A program made the position numbers and the translations under genes. The notes beneath the pieces are model-generated. The model was not told where the DNA came from. It made no database searches and saw only the letters and a list, made by a program, of their open reading frames with translations. Below are positions 36,016 through 45,089 of a DNA stretch of 64,000 bases, piece by piece. The DNA is taken from positions 55,447 through 119,446 of the forward strand of contig CBDBZN010000018.1 in assembly GCA_965213575.1 (NCBI GenBank), read 5' to 3'. How positions within the stretch are numbered: position 1 is the first letter of the stretch; every line of letters begins with the position of its first letter. Source of the stretch: JAUHXS01 sp965213575. GTDB lineage: Bacteria > Bacteroidota > Bacteroidia > Chitinophagales > JAUHXS01.

Positions 36016-37020
36016 ATGTTTTGGGAAAAAGGTTTATTTGGGCTTACGCTTTCTATATTATTATGGTCTTGCTCTAACGACTTTGATGTTACCGCAGATT
36101 ATAAAGAATTTACAGTCGTATATGGCATCCTTGATCAAGGAGATAGTGTACAATACATTAAAATTGGAAAATCTTATTTAGGTGACACAACCAGTGCTTT
36201 AGTGATCGCGCAAGAGTCGGATTCTTTATATCAAAATGATATAGCTGCTTATTTAGAAGAAATAGATAATGCAGGAAATATATTAAATACTTATGTATTA
36301 TCACTAGTAGATGGGAATAATGAACCTGACCTACCCCTTAAGCCTGAAGGTATATTTGCTAATTCACCAAATTATTTATATAAGTTATCACAGTCTTTAA
36401 ACCCTGAATCCACTTATAAATTAAATATAGAAAATCCATCTTCTGAAGAACTTATTACAGCTGAAACGCAATTGATTGATGGTATTAAAATTAATTTTCC
36501 AAAAGAGAATTTAGAAGTCAGCTGGGTAGGCCCTAAAGTTAGGATAAGATGGATTTCCAGTAAAAATGCGTTACAATATTCATTGATTATTAGAATTAAG
36601 TATCAAGAAGTTATTAATGGTAATACTACTAATAAACACATAGATTGGTTGGCAATGTCTGGTGTAAAATCACAAAGCCCTAATGGATCTGAATCATTAG
36701 AATTTGAAATAGAAACTAATAGTCTTTTTAATTACATTTCAAATAATGTACCCAACACTACTGTAGATGCACGGATAATTGGAACTCATGATTATTTTTT
36801 AACTGCCGGGGGAACAGAGCTTGTTAATTATATAAATGTAGAAGAAGCGCAGTCTGGTATTACTGAAGGGCAGATTAAACCTATTTATACTAATATCAAT
36901 AATGGATTAGGTATTTTCTCTACCAGATATACAGAGGAGCTACATGATATACAATACACTTCTCGCACTGTAGATTCATTAGTTAATGGCTCAATAACCG
37001 GACATCTATTTACCAATTAA
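36016..37020 (+). CDS. DUF4249-like lipoprotein
   Basis: The product has 334 residues with a lipoprotein signal (ILLWSC, Cys19). The mature protein begins with FDVTADYKEFTVVYGILDQGDSVQYIKIGKSY, an arrangement I associate with DUF4249 family lipoproteins of Bacteroidota: an immunoglobulin-like or transthyretin-like domain on the cell surface, often near TonB-dependent receptors. No receptor gene is adjacent here. A second beta-rich domain starts near residue 165 (VSWVGPKVRIRW). The gene lies between panB (divergent) and dnaK (same strand) and probably has its own promoter. Confidence 0.65.
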   Translation: MFWEKGLFGLTLSILLWSCSNDFDVTADYKEFTVVYGILDQGDSVQYIKIGKSYLGDTTSALVIAQESDSLYQNDIAAYLEEIDNAGNILNTYVLSLVDGNNEPDLPLKPEGIFANSPNYLYKLSQSLNPESTYKLNIENPSSEELITAETQLIDGIKINFPKENLEVSWVGPKVRIRWISSKNALQYSLIIRIKYQEVINGNTTNKHIDWLAMSGVKSQSPNGSESLEFEIETNSLFNYISNNVPNTTVDARIIGTHDYFLTAGGTELVNYINVEEAQSGITEGQIKPIYTNINNGLGIFSTRYTEELHDIQYTSRTVDSLVNGSITGHLFTN

Positions 37021-37030
37021 TTTTTAAAAT

Positions 37031-37095
37031 CTGCCATATTGGCAGTTGACATACTCCTTCAGATGTCATTTTTAAATAACCTACCATATTGGCAT
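37031..37095 (+). promoter_or_regulatory. Paired palindromic operator-like sites upstream of dnaK
   Basis: CTGCCATATTGGCAG (37031-37045) has arms CTGCCA and TGGCAG around TAT. The core CCATATTGGCA recurs at 37084-37094 inside CTACCATATTGGCAT (37081-37095), exactly 50 bp further on. Between them is a second inverted pair, TGACAT and ATGTCA. The repeat lies 55-120 bp before the dnaK ATG, a position fit for heat-shock control. It is unlike the CIRCE element. The 8-mer TTGGCATG of the second site is also found upstream of the hsp20 gene at the end of the window. Confidence 0.6.
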
Positions 37096-37150
37096 GGCTA
37101 TTGATATATTTTTTCCATATTAAAGATTTTTTAAAGAAAACATAAAGAAA

Positions 37151-39076
37151 ATGGGTAAAATTATAGGAATAGATTTAGGTACTACTAACTCATGTGTTGC
37201 CGTGATGGAAGGTAACGAGCCGACAGTAATACCTAATGATGAAGGAAAAAGAACCACTCCATCAATTGTAGCTTTTTTAGATAATGGAGAAAGAAAAGTT
37301 GGTGATCCGGCTAAAAGGCAAGCTATTACTAATCCTGAAAGGACTGTCATGTCTGTAAAACGTTTTATTGGAGACAGATATGATGAGATTAAAAGTGAGA
37401 TACCTAAAGTATCTTATAAAGTAGAAAAAGGAGATAATAATACTCCTAGGATTAAAATAGATGACAGGACTTATACGCCTCAAGAAATCTCGGCTATTGT
37501 ACTTCAAAAAATGAAAAAAACAGCAGAGGATTACTTGGGCCAAGATGTTACAGATGCTGTCATCACCGTACCGGCTTATTTTAATGACTCTCAAAGACAA
37601 GCCACAAAAGAAGCAGGCGAAATTGCGGGCTTAAAAGTCCAAAGAATTATCAATGAGCCAACCGCTGCTGCTCTTGCTTATGGTTTAGATAAAAAAACGC
37701 AAGACCTAAAAATCGCTGTTTTTGACTTAGGCGGAGGTACTTTTGATATTTCTATTTTAGAATTAGGAGACGGAATTTTTGAAGTAAAATCCACCAATGG
37801 CGATACACACTTAGGTGGAGATGATTTTGATCAGGTAATTATAGATTGGCTTGCTGATGAATTTAAAAAAGAAGAAAATATCGATTTGAGAAAAGATCCA
37901 ATGTCTCTTCAAAGATTAAAAGAAGCAGCGGAAAAGGCTAAGATCGAGTTATCTAGTGCCAGTGAGACAGAAATTAATTTACCTTACGTAACCGCTGTAG
38001 ATGGCGTACCTAAACACTTAGTGAAGAAATTGTCCAGGTCTAAATTTGAACAATTAGCTGATAGTTTAATTCAAAGAAGCTTAGCACCATGTAAAGCAGC
38101 AATGAAAGATGCAGGACTTTCTCCGTCAGATATTGATGAGGTAATTTTAGTAGGAGGCTCTACTAGAATTCCTAAAATCCAAGAAGTAGTAGAAAAATTC
38201 TTTGGCAAAAAACCTTCTAAGGGTGTTAACCCGGATGAAGTAGTAGCTATTGGAGCAGCTATTCAAGGAGGTGTATTAAGTGGAGATGTAAAAGATGTGT
38301 TGTTACTTGATGTAACTCCGTTATCGTTGGGAATTGAGACAATGGGAGGTGTTGCTACCAAATTAATTGAAGCAAATGCTACCATTCCAACTAAAAAATC
38401 AGAAACATTTTCAACGGCTTCTGATAATCAGCCTTCTGTAGAGATCCATGTATTACAAGGAGAACGCCCGATGGCAAAAGATAACAGGTCAATTGGCCGA
38501 TTCCATTTAGATGGTATTCCACCGGCACAAAGAGGCGTTCCTCAAATCGAAGTAACTTTTGATATTGATGCGAACGGTATATTAAGTGTAAGTGCTAAGG
38601 ATAAAGGAACCGGAAAAGAACAAAGCATTAGAATTGAAGCTTCAACCGGCTTATCTGAGGAAGAGATCGAAAGAATGAAAAAAGAAGCTGAGGCAAATGC
38701 TGATGCTGATAAAGCGTCTAAAGAAAAAATTGAAAAACTTAATACTGCTGATTCAATGATCTTTAATACTGAAAAGCAATTAAAAGAGTTTGGAGATAAA
38801 CTTTCTGAAGATAACAAGCAAAAGATCGAAAAAGCACTTAATGACTTGAAAGAAGCTCATAAAGCTGAAGATTTAGAGAAAATTGATTCATCACTAGCTG
38901 CCCTAGAAGAAGTTTGGAAAGGTGCATCTGAAGAAATGTATAAAGCTACTCAAGGTGGCCAACCGGGTGGAGATGGAACAGGAGCTGATGGAACTTCGGG
39001 CGGACAACCTGAATCAAAAGGTGACGATGTTACAGATGTAGAGTATGAGGAAGTAAATGAGGATGATAAAAAGTAA
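37151..39076 (+). CDS. dnaK: Molecular chaperone DnaK (Hsp70)
   Basis: The product has 641 residues, full length. The ATPase domain has the Hsp70 signatures IGIDLGTTNSCVAVMEG (residues 5-21), IFDLGGGTFDIS-like DLGGGTFDISIL near 197 and ILVGGSTRIPKIQEVV near 336. The linker DVLLLDVTPLSLGIET leads to the substrate-binding domain, followed by a helical lid and the flexible Gly-rich tail ending DVEYEEV-NEDDKK. It folds proteins with DnaJ and GrpE, neither of which is in the window. The gene is single, with operator-like palindromes in front and a strong terminator behind. Confidence 0.98.
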   Translation: MGKIIGIDLGTTNSCVAVMEGNEPTVIPNDEGKRTTPSIVAFLDNGERKVGDPAKRQAITNPERTVMSVKRFIGDRYDEIKSEIPKVSYKVEKGDNNTPRIKIDDRTYTPQEISAIVLQKMKKTAEDYLGQDVTDAVITVPAYFNDSQRQATKEAGEIAGLKVQRIINEPTAAALAYGLDKKTQDLKIAVFDLGGGTFDISILELGDGIFEVKSTNGDTHLGGDDFDQVIIDWLADEFKKEENIDLRKDPMSLQRLKEAAEKAKIELSSASETEINLPYVTAVDGVPKHLVKKLSRSKFEQLADSLIQRSLAPCKAAMKDAGLSPSDIDEVILVGGSTRIPKIQEVVEKFFGKKPSKGVNPDEVVAIGAAIQGGVLSGDVKDVLLLDVTPLSLGIETMGGVATKLIEANATIPTKKSETFSTASDNQPSVEIHVLQGERPMAKDNRSIGRFHLDGIPPAQRGVPQIEVTFDIDANGILSVSAKDKGTGKEQSIRIEASTGLSEEEIERMKKEAEANADADKASKEKIEKLNTADSMIFNTEKQLKEFGDKLSEDNKQKIEKALNDLKEAHKAEDLEKIDSSLAALEEVWKGASEEMYKATQGGQPGGDGTGADGTSGGQPESKGDDVTDVEYEEVNEDDKK

Positions 39077-39108
39077 AGTGAACCTTTAAATTTTTCAAAA
39101 TATAATTA

Positions 39109-39145
39109 AAAAAGCCGCCTCAGAACTATTTTGAGGCGGCTTTTT
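39109..39145 (+). terminator. Strong Rho-independent terminator of dnaK
   Basis: A perfect 14-bp stem, AAAAAGCCGCCTCA (39109-39122) with TGAGGCGGCTTTTT (39132-39145), surrounds a 9-nt loop and ends in a T run. It starts 33 bp after the dnaK stop. Confidence 0.9.
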
Positions 39146-39186
39146 ATTTTGAAACTAGTTAGGCACATTCGCAAGTAGAGCAGTTT

Positions 39187-39332
39187 TAAACTCAGAAACT
39201 TCTGAGTTTAGGGAACGGCCTTTTTTTCAAGCTACTACAATCTCGAAATTGAGAGGGAGAAAAACATCAGAAACTCGCCACCTATTGGTGGCTTCATGCA
39301 TCTGATGTTTTGGGTAGCATTTCTGAGATTGT
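39187..39332. repeat. Structured intergenic element of nested inverted repeats
   Basis: It lies in the 468-bp gap after dnaK. A perfect hairpin TAAACTCAGAA/TTCTGAGTTTA (39187-39210) is followed by a nested set: CAATCTC-GAAAT with ATTTCT-GAGATTG (about 39238-39331, one bulge), AAAACATCAGA (39261-39271) with TCTGATGTTTT (39301-39311), and an inner GCCACC/GGTGGC stem (39277-39292). Together this can form one long arm about 95 nt wide. A polypurine/polypyrimidine mirror (TTTCTTTTTTTCAAGAAAAAGAAA, near 39370-39395) comes next. No coding potential was seen. It may be a dispersed repeat or a non-coding RNA. Confidence 0.6.
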
Positions 39333-39544
39333 TTGCGAGAAAAATCAGCCTTGAATTTTTTTTTGCTACTTTTCTTTTTTTCAAGAAAAAGAAAGGTAAG
39401 AAGAAATCACTACAAAAATCACCCCATTATTAGGCTTTTTTGGTTAAAATCGGGATGATTTACATCTATAAATTTCATTGAACACCTTGGTATCATTCAT
39501 TTTTCTTACTTGCGAATTTCCCTAGTTAGTTGCTAAAATAATAC

Positions 39545-39901
39545 TCAAAACATTATACCATCTACAATAGAACCAACAACAGCAATTAATGCAGCTAATA
39601 TTAAAGAGGTAATAAACCCTTCTGTTTTAAATTTATCGGTTACAGCATCTGTTATCTCAATGATGATTGCATTCGCAATGGTTCTGGTAATAATACCGAG
39701 GCCTATAAAATAAAAAATTCCAAGCGTAGCTAAATTCAATAAGAAGACAAATAACCAACCAATTAGTATACTAAACAGGGCAATAATAAACGCAACCCAT
39801 AAGGCTGATTTATAGTCTTTAACCGTAACTCTTGTCATTAGGTTGGAGGCTAATAACAATACTCCGGCATCTACAAATAAGTGAACAATAAATTTTAACA
39901 T
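39545..39901 (-). CDS. Four-helix membrane protein of the phage-holin superfamily IV type
   Basis: The product has 118 residues, almost entirely hydrophobic, with about four membrane segments (roughly 5-20, 32-55, 58-80 and 95-116). The pattern, with SNLMTRVTVKDYKSALWVAFIIA near the start and a central GIGIITRT-like loop, matches the widespread PF04020 family (named after mycobacteriophage holins; PF04020 members are common housekeeping membrane proteins of bacteria). There is no lysis gene nearby, so phage function is not implied. Its role is unknown. It is a single gene divergent from the T9SS cargo gene at 39974. Confidence 0.75.
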   Translation of the reverse strand: MLKFIVHLFVDAGVLLLASNLMTRVTVKDYKSALWVAFIIALFSILIGWLFVFLLNLATLGIFYFIGLGIITRTIANAIIIEITDAVTDKFKTEGFITSLILAALIAVVGSIVDGIMF

Positions 39902-39973
39902 ATCTTAATTATTTGCATGCTAAAGTAATATATAATTTAATATTATCCTTGAATTTAATCTTTATTTTGTATT

Positions 39974-42400
39974 ATGTGCATTAAGATCATTATTGAGTAT
40001 AATATGTTGCGTCTATTTATAGTCTTACTCTTAATTCCTTATATAAGTTTTGGACAAGAAATTTGTAATAATTGTATAGATGATGATAATGACGGCTTAA
40101 TTGATTGTTATGATCCCGAATGCTATAACAATAATATAGATTGTGAGGATTTTTATATAGGTAATCCTTCTACAAATACTCTTACCTCATGTACTGGCAA
40201 CTTTGGCTTTTCTCGTATGTGGAATTACACAGGCCCTACGCAAGGAATATTTGAAATTAAAAGCCCCATAATAGGCGATATTGATAATGATGATACCATA
40301 GAAGTTATTATGGAGAAATATATTATAAATGGAGCTACGGGTGCCCTTAAGTCTACTATAAATGTTGGCAATCATGCCTATCCACCAGCAATAGGCGATG
40401 TAGATGGCGATGGATTTGCAGAAATATTTTTACATAATGATATAAGTTTAAATGGCATTATTAGAGTTGAACATGATAATTTATCGGCCCGTACATGGAC
40501 GTCGGCAAATCCCGGTTCTATGACTAGCAATAAATATTACGATGTATCACTGGCAGATTTTAATGAAGATGGCATTGCAGAGGTTTACTGGGGTGGTGTT
40601 ATTATCAATGCAGTAACTGGTGATATTTTAGTTGATCAAGATTCTTTGATAATTATAGCCAAATCGCCAAATAATACAAGCCCGACTATAGCAATTGATA
40701 TTCTTCCGGATACTTATTGTACAAATTGCGAGGGCTTGGAATTGGTCAATAGCACACAAGTATTTGCTGTAGATGTTGAGAACGGTATATTAGAAAAAGT
40801 AAGTATCCTTCAATCAGGTGAACCGGCAGGATATTTTGCAGTAGCAGATTTTAACAACGACAGATCTTTAGACATCATTGTCAGGGGCTGGTCTCCACAT
40901 ATGATGTATGTATGGGATCCGCGGACAGAGCAATTAATTTCATCTACTTATCCTTTAACGATTGGTGGTGGCATACCGGCTGTAGGAAACTTGGATCTAG
41001 ATCCTGAGCTAGAAATTGTAATAGCACAATCTGATGGATTACTTGCTTTAGATCATGATCTATCTTTAAAATGGAAATCAACTTATGATAATGATGGTAG
41101 TTTTGTGCCTGCTTTATTATTTGACTTTAATTGTGATGGTATCATGGAAGTGCTATTTCGAGGACGAAATGATATTATTGCAATATACGTGGGTTCTAAT
41201 GGATACGATATAGCTTCTAGTAGCGGCGGGTGTGGCTCTGCTACTTTATTTGAACGCCCGGCTATTGCCGATATAGATAAAGATGGCCACGCTGATATAG
41301 TTAGTGGTTGCGATGATTTGGGAATTAGCGCATGGCGAGGCGGCCCTTTTGAATTTGCAAGTGCAAGATCAGTAGTAAATCAATATAACTATTATAGCTC
41401 GGGAGTAAATGATGACCTAACCATTGCCTGTGGCCAACAAAACTTTTCTCAAGCCGGCATTCCTGATGAAGTTAATTGCTTTATGTGTCAACAACATGTA
41501 TATGATGAGGAAGGTTTAGTTTGTGTCGGTAATGATATGGATTTAGCTGTTACTATTGACTCAATTTCCGCACTTAGTGGATGTGACAGCATGCGAATGA
41601 TCGTCAAAATATGTAATATTGGAGATCAAAACACTTCTACTAACAACATTCCTATACAAATTTATCAAGTCGATGAGAATGGTAATCATATCATTATCAG
41701 CAGTGAAATAATTGATCACAACTTGAGTAATACTGTCTGCTACACGATAATATTAGATTTAGACCTAACCACCGATAGTAAATTTTTCATAGTAGCTAAT
41801 GATGATGGAACGGATCCTGAGGATTTGCCAACCTTATTTAAACCGGAATGCCATATAGGAAATAATTTATTATACATTTATACTCCTGATTATGAGGCTA
41901 TCCCCACCGTTGACATCGGTGATGATACTACCATTTGTGATACTGCTTCTATTATCCTGCACGCTCCTATTGGTGCAGATTCTTACCAATGGTCTACCGG
42001 AGACATCGGTGATAGCATTATTACCGGCATAGACAGTATTTATTCGCTTTTTATAATTTATAGCCCCGGCTGTGAAGCTACTGATACCGTCAATATTAGG
42101 CAAATAAACTGCGAATCTCCTATTTATGAGGTATTTATACCAAATGCATTTTCACCAAACGGTGATGGTATACAAGATGTATTTCAACCAATTTTAAAAG
42201 GCTATATAGTAGAAAGTTTCTCTATCTATGACCGGTGGGGCAAAAGAGTTTATAATAAAAACTCCAATGAGATACTATGGGATGGCACAATTAATAGTAA
42301 TATAGCTTCCCTGGGGACGTATGTTTATCAATTGCATTATAAAACAGATATCTCAAACGATATATTCGTACAAAAAGGAACGATACAAGTGATTAAATAA
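39974..42400 (+). CDS. Secreted FG-GAP/VCBS-repeat protein with gliding-motility-associated C-terminal (T9SS) domain
   Basis: The 808-codon frame most likely starts at the second ATG (40004, MLRLFIVLLL), which gives a clean signal peptide cut at FGQ. The start of the mature chain, CIDDDNDGLIDCYDPEC, is a calcium-binding Asp-rich loop. Several FG-GAP/VCBS-like blades follow (GDIDNDDTIEV, GDVDGDGFAEI, ADFNEDGIAEV, GNLDLDPELEI, ADIDKDGHADI), typical of a beta-propeller. The last 90 residues have the type IX sorting module: IPNAFSPNGDGIQDVF, YDRWGKRVY and a WDGT motif. It is probably exported through T9SS and attached to the surface. Ligand unknown. Confidence 0.85.
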   Translation: MCIKIIIEYNMLRLFIVLLLIPYISFGQEICNNCIDDDNDGLIDCYDPECYNNNIDCEDFYIGNPSTNTLTSCTGNFGFSRMWNYTGPTQGIFEIKSPIIGDIDNDDTIEVIMEKYIINGATGALKSTINVGNHAYPPAIGDVDGDGFAEIFLHNDISLNGIIRVEHDNLSARTWTSANPGSMTSNKYYDVSLADFNEDGIAEVYWGGVIINAVTGDILVDQDSLIIIAKSPNNTSPTIAIDILPDTYCTNCEGLELVNSTQVFAVDVENGILEKVSILQSGEPAGYFAVADFNNDRSLDIIVRGWSPHMMYVWDPRTEQLISSTYPLTIGGGIPAVGNLDLDPELEIVIAQSDGLLALDHDLSLKWKSTYDNDGSFVPALLFDFNCDGIMEVLFRGRNDIIAIYVGSNGYDIASSSGGCGSATLFERPAIADIDKDGHADIVSGCDDLGISAWRGGPFEFASARSVVNQYNYYSSGVNDDLTIACGQQNFSQAGIPDEVNCFMCQQHVYDEEGLVCVGNDMDLAVTIDSISALSGCDSMRMIVKICNIGDQNTSTNNIPIQIYQVDENGNHIIISSEIIDHNLSNTVCYTIILDLDLTTDSKFFIVANDDGTDPEDLPTLFKPECHIGNNLLYIYTPDYEAIPTVDIGDDTTICDTASIILHAPIGADSYQWSTGDIGDSIITGIDSIYSLFIIYSPGCEATDTVNIRQINCESPIYEVFIPNAFSPNGDGIQDVFQPILKGYIVESFSIYDRWGKRVYNKNSNEILWDGTINSNIASLGTYVYQLHYKTDISNDIFVQKGTIQVIK

Positions 42401-42679
42401 GCTTTAGTTTAATTTTAAATAGTGAATACTGAATTTTTCTTCCATCTCTTGTTTTCTATCAATCTACCAGAATGCTTCAACAAGCGCACTATGGTAAATC
42501 GGATTCAGTTTTAAATCCAAAACTAAATTCAAAAATTCTGTCAATAAAGCTTCGTAAATCTAAAATCGCAAATTCAACAATAAATAGGCACTTTTCATAC
42601 AAAAAGAACAGATCTTCTCAAAAAAAATAAAATATTGTGAATTACAAAGATACAAATCTTCAAAAAAAGACGAAAATAA

Positions 42680-42710
42680 TTGTTCATATTGGTTTGTTAT
42701 GTTATTTTTG
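42680..42710 (+). promoter_or_regulatory. Promoter of hppA
   Basis: TTG (42680-42682), a 20-base spacer and TATTTTTG (42703-42710) give a perfect match to the Bacteroidota -33/-7 consensus TTG-N19..21-TAnnTTTG. The start codon follows 51 bases later. The rest of the 361-bp gap 42401-42761 is AT-rich with no other feature recognised. Confidence 0.75.
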
Positions 42711-42761
42711 CCCGCATTATAATATAAAGATTAATAATCATAAATAAAATCATAAAACAGA

Positions 42762-44969
42762 ATGGCTGAACAAATCATATATCTTATTCCGGTATTCGGA
42801 ATTATTGCTTTAATTTATACCTTTTGGAAGTCTTCCTGGGTAAGCAAACAAGATCCGGGAACAGAAAAGATGCGCCGAATTGCAGCTAATATCTCAGATG
42901 GTGCAATGGCGTTTTTACGTGCAGAATACAAAATCTTGGCTATTTTTGTTATTTGTGTAGCCATTTTACTGGGTATTGGCGGTTTTAGCAATGAAACTTC
43001 TCACCCTATGGTTGCGGTAGCATTTATCGTAGGAGCATTTTGTTCTGCTTTTGCAGGCTTCATCGGTATGAAAGTAGCTACAAAAGCAAACGTAAGAACT
43101 ACAAATGCAGCGAGGCAAAGTTTAGGAAAGGCTCTAGAAATTGCTTTTGCAGGCGGTTCTGTTATGGGAATGGGCGTAGTTGGATTAGGCGTATTGGGAT
43201 TAGGTGGCCTTTTTGCCATTTTTAGCATGATGTATGGTACAGATGTAGCTAATATCAACGTTGTAATCACTATTATTACTGGTTTTTCTTTCGGTGCTTC
43301 TTCTATTGCACTTTTTGCACGTGTCGGTGGTGGTATTTATACAAAAGCAGCTGATGTTGGCGCAGACTTAGTTGGAAAAGTTGAAGCGGGAATTCCTGAA
43401 GATCATCCTTTAAATCCTGCAACAATAGCTGATAACGTAGGCGATAACGTAGGTGATGTAGCCGGTATGGGTGCTGACCTTTTCGAGTCTTATGTAGGCT
43501 CTATCATTGGTACGATGGTTTTAGGAACTGCATTTATGTTATTACCTGATTTTACCGATAATTTCAATGGCCTTTCTGCTATTTTATTACCCTTAGTACT
43601 AGCCGGAGTTGGTATCATTACTTCTATTGTAGGTACATTCTTTGTAAAAGTAAAAGAAGGGGGTGATCCTCATACCGCTTTAAATATCGGAGAATTTGGT
43701 TCGGCAATTGTAATGCTGATACTTACTTTTTTTATCATTCAATGGATGTTACCTGAAACATGGGGAGCAGGTGCTTACTCCAGCATGGGAGTATTTTGGT
43801 CTATTGTATTTGGATTAGCTGCAGGATTGGCAATCGGAAAGATCACAGAATACTATACCGGAACAGGAACAAAGCCGGTGATCAGTATCGTAAAACAATC
43901 CGTGACCGGTTCTGCTACCAATATTATTGCAGGGCTAGGCGTAGGAATGATGTCTACAGCCATTCCAATAATTATTATTGCTGCTGCCATTATTGGAGCT
44001 TATGCTTTTGCCGGTTTATACGGAATTGCGATTGCTGCAGTTGGTATGTTATCTAATACAGGTATTCAATTAGCAGTAGATGCTTATGGCCCCATTTCTG
44101 ACAATGCCGGAGGTATTGCTGAAATGAGTGAGTTGCCAAAAGAAGTTAGAGAAAGAACAGATAAATTAGATGCAGTAGGCAACACAACAGCTGCTATTGG
44201 AAAAGGTTTTGCGATTGGTTCGGCGGCATTGACAGCCTTAGCATTATTTGCTGCTTTCTTGACGTCTTACAATTTAACTCATCCTGAATCAATTATCACA
44301 GGTATAGATTTAACCAATCCTTATGTGATGGCATCTTTATTTATAGGAGGAATGTTGCCATTTTTATTTTCTGCAATGTCTATGCAGGCTGTAGGTAGAG
44401 CTGCTATGGCTATGATCGAAGAAGTTAGAAGGCAGTTTAGGACTATTCCTGAATTAAAATTAGCCTTAGATGCGATGAACAGAAATAAAGGAAAGGAATT
44501 TGCTACATGGAATGCTGCCGACAAAACAGCTTTTGAAGCAGCAGACGGAAAAGCCGAATATGGAAAATGTGTGGAGATATCCACTAAAGCTTCTATTAGA
44601 GAAATGATTTTACCCGGTTTAGTTGCGGTAATTGTACCGGTTGCTTTTGGTTTTATACCAAAATTATTCTTAGCAGGTAATACAAATGCCTTAATGTTGG
44701 GTGGTTTACTAGCCGGCGTGACTGTGTCGGGTGTACTAATGGCACTTTTCCAATCAAATGCAGGTGGTGCATGGGATAATGCTAAGAAAATGATCGAAGA
44801 AGGATATGATCATGATGGTATTAAACTAGTTAAAGGAAGTGAAGCTCATAAAGCTGCCGTGGTAGGCGATACTGTTGGTGATCCTTTTAAGGATACTTCA
44901 GGCCCTTCACTAAATATTTTATTAAAATTAATGTCTGTCGTAGCCTTAGTTATCGCAACATTAATATAA
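42762..44969 (+). CDS. hppA: Membrane-bound pyrophosphatase (ion-translocating), potassium-dependent type
   Basis: The product has 735 residues and about 16 membrane helices. The pyrophosphate-binding Asp-rich motifs are DVGADLVGKVEAGIPEDHP and NPATIADNVGDNVGDVAGMGADLFES, and a third one, GDTVGDPFKDTSGPSLN, is near the C-terminus. Hydrolysis of pyrophosphate drives ion pumping across the membrane. In the signature GNTTAAIGKGFAIGS the residue at the classic discriminating position is Ala, not Lys, which marks the potassium-dependent class. Whether protons or sodium ions are pumped cannot be decided by eye. The gene has its own promoter and terminator and stands alone. Confidence 0.97.
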   Translation: MAEQIIYLIPVFGIIALIYTFWKSSWVSKQDPGTEKMRRIAANISDGAMAFLRAEYKILAIFVICVAILLGIGGFSNETSHPMVAVAFIVGAFCSAFAGFIGMKVATKANVRTTNAARQSLGKALEIAFAGGSVMGMGVVGLGVLGLGGLFAIFSMMYGTDVANINVVITIITGFSFGASSIALFARVGGGIYTKAADVGADLVGKVEAGIPEDHPLNPATIADNVGDNVGDVAGMGADLFESYVGSIIGTMVLGTAFMLLPDFTDNFNGLSAILLPLVLAGVGIITSIVGTFFVKVKEGGDPHTALNIGEFGSAIVMLILTFFIIQWMLPETWGAGAYSSMGVFWSIVFGLAAGLAIGKITEYYTGTGTKPVISIVKQSVTGSATNIIAGLGVGMMSTAIPIIIIAAAIIGAYAFAGLYGIAIAAVGMLSNTGIQLAVDAYGPISDNAGGIAEMSELPKEVRERTDKLDAVGNTTAAIGKGFAIGSAALTALALFAAFLTSYNLTHPESIITGIDLTNPYVMASLFIGGMLPFLFSAMSMQAVGRAAMAMIEEVRRQFRTIPELKLALDAMNRNKGKEFATWNAADKTAFEAADGKAEYGKCVEISTKASIREMILPGLVAVIVPVAFGFIPKLFLAGNTNALMLGGLLAGVTVSGVLMALFQSNAGGAWDNAKKMIEEGYDHDGIKLVKGSEAHKAAVVGDTVGDPFKDTSGPSLNILLKLMSVVALVIATLI

Positions 44970-44989
44970 AACATAAGTTTTTATTCCTC

Positions 44990-45023
44990 AAAAAGGCTAC
45001 TGAAGTTTCGGTAGCCTTTTTTT
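44990..45023 (+). terminator. Rho-independent terminator of hppA
   Basis: AAAAAGGCTAC (44990-45000) pairs with GTAGCCTTTTT (45011-45021), and the stem can extend inward with a G-U pair. It ends in seven T residues, 20 bp after the hppA stop. Confidence 0.85.
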
Positions 45024-45089
45024 GTATGACATATATTTAAAATTGCTATAAGTTTAATAATCACAAAAACTTTAGTATCTTATCATTAT

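Noticed and set aside
37031..37045. CIRCE element for HrcA
   Set aside because: The arms CTGCCA/TGGCAG with a 3-nt centre do not fit TTAGCACTC-N9-GAGTGCTAA.
39545..39901. Phage holin and hence a prophage remnant
   Set aside because: PF04020 proteins are common chromosomal membrane proteins, and no endolysin, integrase or structural phage gene lies nearby.
43760..44056. A 98-codon ORF in another frame of hppA
   Set aside because: It is rich in Cys, Tyr and Arg, as expected from shifted codons of a membrane protein gene, and lies inside hppA.
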